DNA from: Actinomycetes bacterium
Lineage (GTDB): Bacteria > Actinomycetota > Acidimicrobiia > Acidimicrobiales > UBA8190
Assembly: GCA_021798135.1 (NCBI GenBank)
Contig: JAJZYI010000047.1
Span: forward strand, 1-14,036
Length of the DNA: 14,036 bases
Direction: 5' to 3'
The notes under the pieces were generated by a model, which was given only the letters and a program-made list of their open reading frames with translations, ran no database searches and was not told the origin of the DNA. Below are positions 12,550 to 14,036 of the stretch, piece by piece (the stretch's first letter is position 1; every line of letters starts with the position of its first letter). Position numbers and translations under genes: made by a program.

Positions 12550-13623
12550 GTGGCATCGATTGATCGTGGTCAGGGTTTTCGGTCGGTTGTGGCCGTGGTG
12601 ACGCTGTGCGTCCTGTCGTCGTGCGGAGGGGCACGATCATCACTCTCCGCGCGAACGATGTCGGGTGCCGAGGCGTTCGTGGCCGCCTTCGGCGACGGCG
12701 CGCAACCCGGCTCCGAGGTGCCCCGCGTGGACCTGGCACGGGCGCGCACCGACCCGCCGCTGCACACCACGGTGTCCGAGCCCGACGCGGTCGCGTCCGT
12801 GCCCGGGACGGACGACCTGGTCGTGGTCGGGGCCGGCAACGACCAGCTGGTGGAGATCGACGGCGCCTCGGGCCGGATCGTCCTGCGAGTGACGGTCGGC
12901 CTGCGCCCCGACGCCGTCGCCGTCACCAGCGGCGGCACGGCCATCGTGGTCGACGGCGGCTCCGGCGACATCACCCCGGTCGACCTGCGGACGGGGCATG
13001 TCGGCCCGGCCGTCCACGTGGGGGACGTCCCCGACGCCATCGCCATCGGGGGCACGGCGCGCCGCGTGGCGGTCGTGGCCGACGCCGGCCAGGGCGTCGT
13101 CATGCCCGTGTTCCTCGACGGCTTCCGCCAGGGGTTCCCCATCCGCGTGGGCGTCGAGCCCGACGCCGTGGCCTTCACGCCCGGCGGCACCACGGCACTG
13201 GTGGCCAACCTCGGCTCCGACTCCGTCACGCCGGTCGACCTGGCGCGCGGCCGCCCCGGGGCGGCCGTGGACGTGGGCGTCCCCCCCACCGGCATCGCCG
13301 TTACCCGGCGGCCGGCACCGGGCACGACCGCCGCCACGGATCCGGCCGGCACGGCATGGGTGTCGGGCGGTGGCTCGCTCGTGCCCATCGACCTCTCCAC
13401 CATGGCGGTGGGCACGCCCGTCCCCGTCGGCCACCCGGCCGAGGCGGTCGCACTGGCCGACGGCGGGACCCGAGCGTGGGTCTGCGACGAGCAGGGCACC
13501 GTGACCGAGGTCGACCTCGCCACGGGCCGCGCCGGGCCGAGCGTGCTCGTCGGCGGGCGGCCGCGCGGCATCGTCGTGCCGGGGAACCCGGGCTCGGCCG
13601 CGACCGCCCGGTCCTCGGGCTAG
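12550..13623 (+). CDS. Lipoprotein with YVTN-like beta-propeller repeats
   Basis: The 357-residue protein is predicted to be exported and lipid-anchored: basic n-region (R6, R11), hydrophobic SVVAVVTLCVL (12-22) and lipobox LSSC with Cys25. From about residue 75 to the end it contains repeats of 40-45 residues with the pattern [RV]PDAVA-[FVI]-x-x-GG-T-A-x-V-x-x-x-G-x-x-x-[VI]-TPVDL-x-TG, as in VGLRPDAVAVTSGGTAIVVD, VGVEPDAVAFTPGGTTALVA and VGHPAEAVALADGGTRAWVC. These are typical of extracytoplasmic YVTN/NHL-type propellers, which usually bind partners rather than catalyse. GTG 12550 is taken as start because it supplies the basic residues; GTG 12589 would leave almost no n-region. It is divergent from the CAP-domain gene, suggesting a joint surface role, though no ligand can be named. 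Confidence 0.82.
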   Translation: MASIDRGQGFRSVVAVVTLCVLSSCGGARSSLSARTMSGAEAFVAAFGDGAQPGSEVPRVDLARARTDPPLHTTVSEPDAVASVPGTDDLVVVGAGNDQLVEIDGASGRIVLRVTVGLRPDAVAVTSGGTAIVVDGGSGDITPVDLRTGHVGPAVHVGDVPDAIAIGGTARRVAVVADAGQGVVMPVFLDGFRQGFPIRVGVEPDAVAFTPGGTTALVANLGSDSVTPVDLARGRPGAAVDVGVPPTGIAVTRRPAPGTTAATDPAGTAWVSGGGSLVPIDLSTMAVGTPVPVGHPAEAVALADGGTRAWVCDEQGTVTEVDLATGRAGPSVLVGGRPRGIVVPGNPGSAATARSSG

Positions 13624-13632
13624 CCACGGGCC

Positions 13633-13750
13633 CGAGCCCCGCCACGGGCTCCCGCCGGCAGCCGCACAGCCGGACGACCCCGAGCCCCGCCACGGGCACC
13701 CGCCGGCAGCGGCAGCGCCCGACAAGACCGAGCGACGTCACGGGCTCGGT
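13633..13750. repeat. 48-bp tandem repeats between the lipoprotein and GH25-like genes
   Basis: CGAGCCCCGCCACGGGCTCC at 13633 recurs as CGAGCCCCGCCACGGGCACC at 13681, both followed by CGCCGGCAGC. A degenerate third unit, CGAGCGACGTCACGGGCTC, starts at 13729, giving a constant 48-bp period. The third unit runs into the stop codon of the GH25-like gene (13753-13751). The gap is GC-rich, with short inverted matches (GAGCCCGTGGC/GCCACGGGC), so it might also act as a U-poor terminator between the convergent genes. Confidence 0.75.
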
Positions 13751-14036
13751 TCAGCAGGCGTAGTCGCCGTCGAGGGTGCCGTTGTTGTCGGTGTACTGGG
13801 TGAGCCACACGCCGCCGACGGGCAGGGCGTCGCCGTGCGCCGCCGCGAACGACATGGCATTGGCGCAGTTCGCCTGCGGGTTCCCCGTGTACCAGGCCAC
13901 CCACACGGGGACGTCCGGCTGGTACCGGCCGGCGATCCCGGACCAGCTGAGCGGGCTCGTGTAGATGCCCGCGGTCAGCCCCATGGCATGGGCCGCGTCG
14001 AGGGCACCCGCGATCACCTGGTCGTTCGCCGCGGTG
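13751..14036 (-). CDS. Glycoside hydrolase family 25-like domain protein (C-terminal part, 5' end beyond window)
   Basis: The frame is open to the right edge and ends at TGA 13753-13751, giving about 94 visible residues. LDAAHAMGLTAGIYTSPLSW, IAGRYQPDVPVWVAWYTGNP and GGVWLTQYTDN, then LDGDYAC, follow the end of a TIM-barrel GH25/GH25-like domain, where a 'GIYTS...W' strand, a 'PVWVAWY' strand and a 'W-x-x-QYTD' strand precede a final Asp-containing element. Such proteins are lysozyme-like peptidoglycan hydrolases or related secreted hydrolases. The catalytic acidic residues expected early in the barrel are outside the window, so activity and export cannot be judged. It converges on the lipoprotein gene. 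Confidence 0.75.
   Translation of the reverse strand, partial: TAANDQVIAGALDAAHAMGLTAGIYTSPLSWSGIAGRYQPDVPVWVAWYTGNPQANCANAMSFAAAHGDALPVGGVWLTQYTDNNGTLDGDYAC

Noticed and set aside
9015..12563. A plus-strand frame of over 1,100 codons across sodN, the DksA-like and CAP-domain genes
   Set aside because: It reads three well-supported genes in the wrong frame or strand, and its composition is low-complexity Arg/Pro/Gly with no motif; an artefact of high GC.

Overview
This is a very GC-rich window (mid-70s percent by eye) with dense GTG/TTG starts and gene content that points to an actinobacterium. Markers are MshA (mycothiol synthesis), an RsiG-type anti-sigma factor, Rex next to hemA, and a nickel superoxide dismutase. 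A secreted protein ending in repeated 'GYW-x3-SDGG-[VI]FAFGDA' units makes an Acidimicrobiia-like lineage my best guess; this is inference from protein flavour, not a phylogeny.

Region 1 (1-9373) is a long minus-strand series of housekeeping and regulatory genes. In transcription order: sodX-like S26 peptidase, rsiG-like c-di-GMP-responsive anti-sigma factor, XRE regulator, mshA, a YbjN-domain protein (GTGA overlap with mshA), proC, a SAM hydrolase/adenosyltransferase-family protein (11 nt after proC), an AMP-forming acyl-CoA synthetase-like protein, rex, hemA, and a partial gene at the left edge that by synteny may be hemC. Rex-hemA-hemC is a known actinobacterial redox/haem arrangement, and mshA-ybjN is a known actinobacterial pair.

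Region 2 (9362-10224): sodN (Ni-SOD, with the HCDLPCG nickel hook after a 22-residue propeptide) is divergent from its probable maturation protease. The gap between them is filled by four copies of a 37-bp tandem repeat. Two strong hairpins follow sodN, which converges on a DksA/TraR-like zinc-finger gene.

Region 3 (10225-14036) is envelope-flavoured: the DksA-like gene with an in-frame repeated N-terminus, a secreted CAP-domain protein with six 42-residue C-terminal repeats, a divergent lipoprotein with YVTN-like beta-propeller repeats, and the 3' part of a GH25-like glycoside hydrolase.

Recurring oddities: (i) short-period tandem duplications sit at gene ends or in gaps at many places (79/88-bp at the rex 3' end, 13-bp at the ybjN stop, 37-bp between sodX and sodN, 45/48-bp inside the DksA-like gene, 48-bp before the GH25-like stop); (ii) two enzymes have substitutions at key family residues (His to Asp in the SAM-hydrolase triad, Lys to Glu in the A10 motif of the acyl-CoA synthetase). 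I see no CRISPR array, rRNA, tRNA, insertion sequence or prophage. I do not see a wholly new multigene system. The most interesting biology is the RsiG homologue with a variant second c-di-GMP motif, the two enzymes with altered key residues, and the tandem-repeat pattern.
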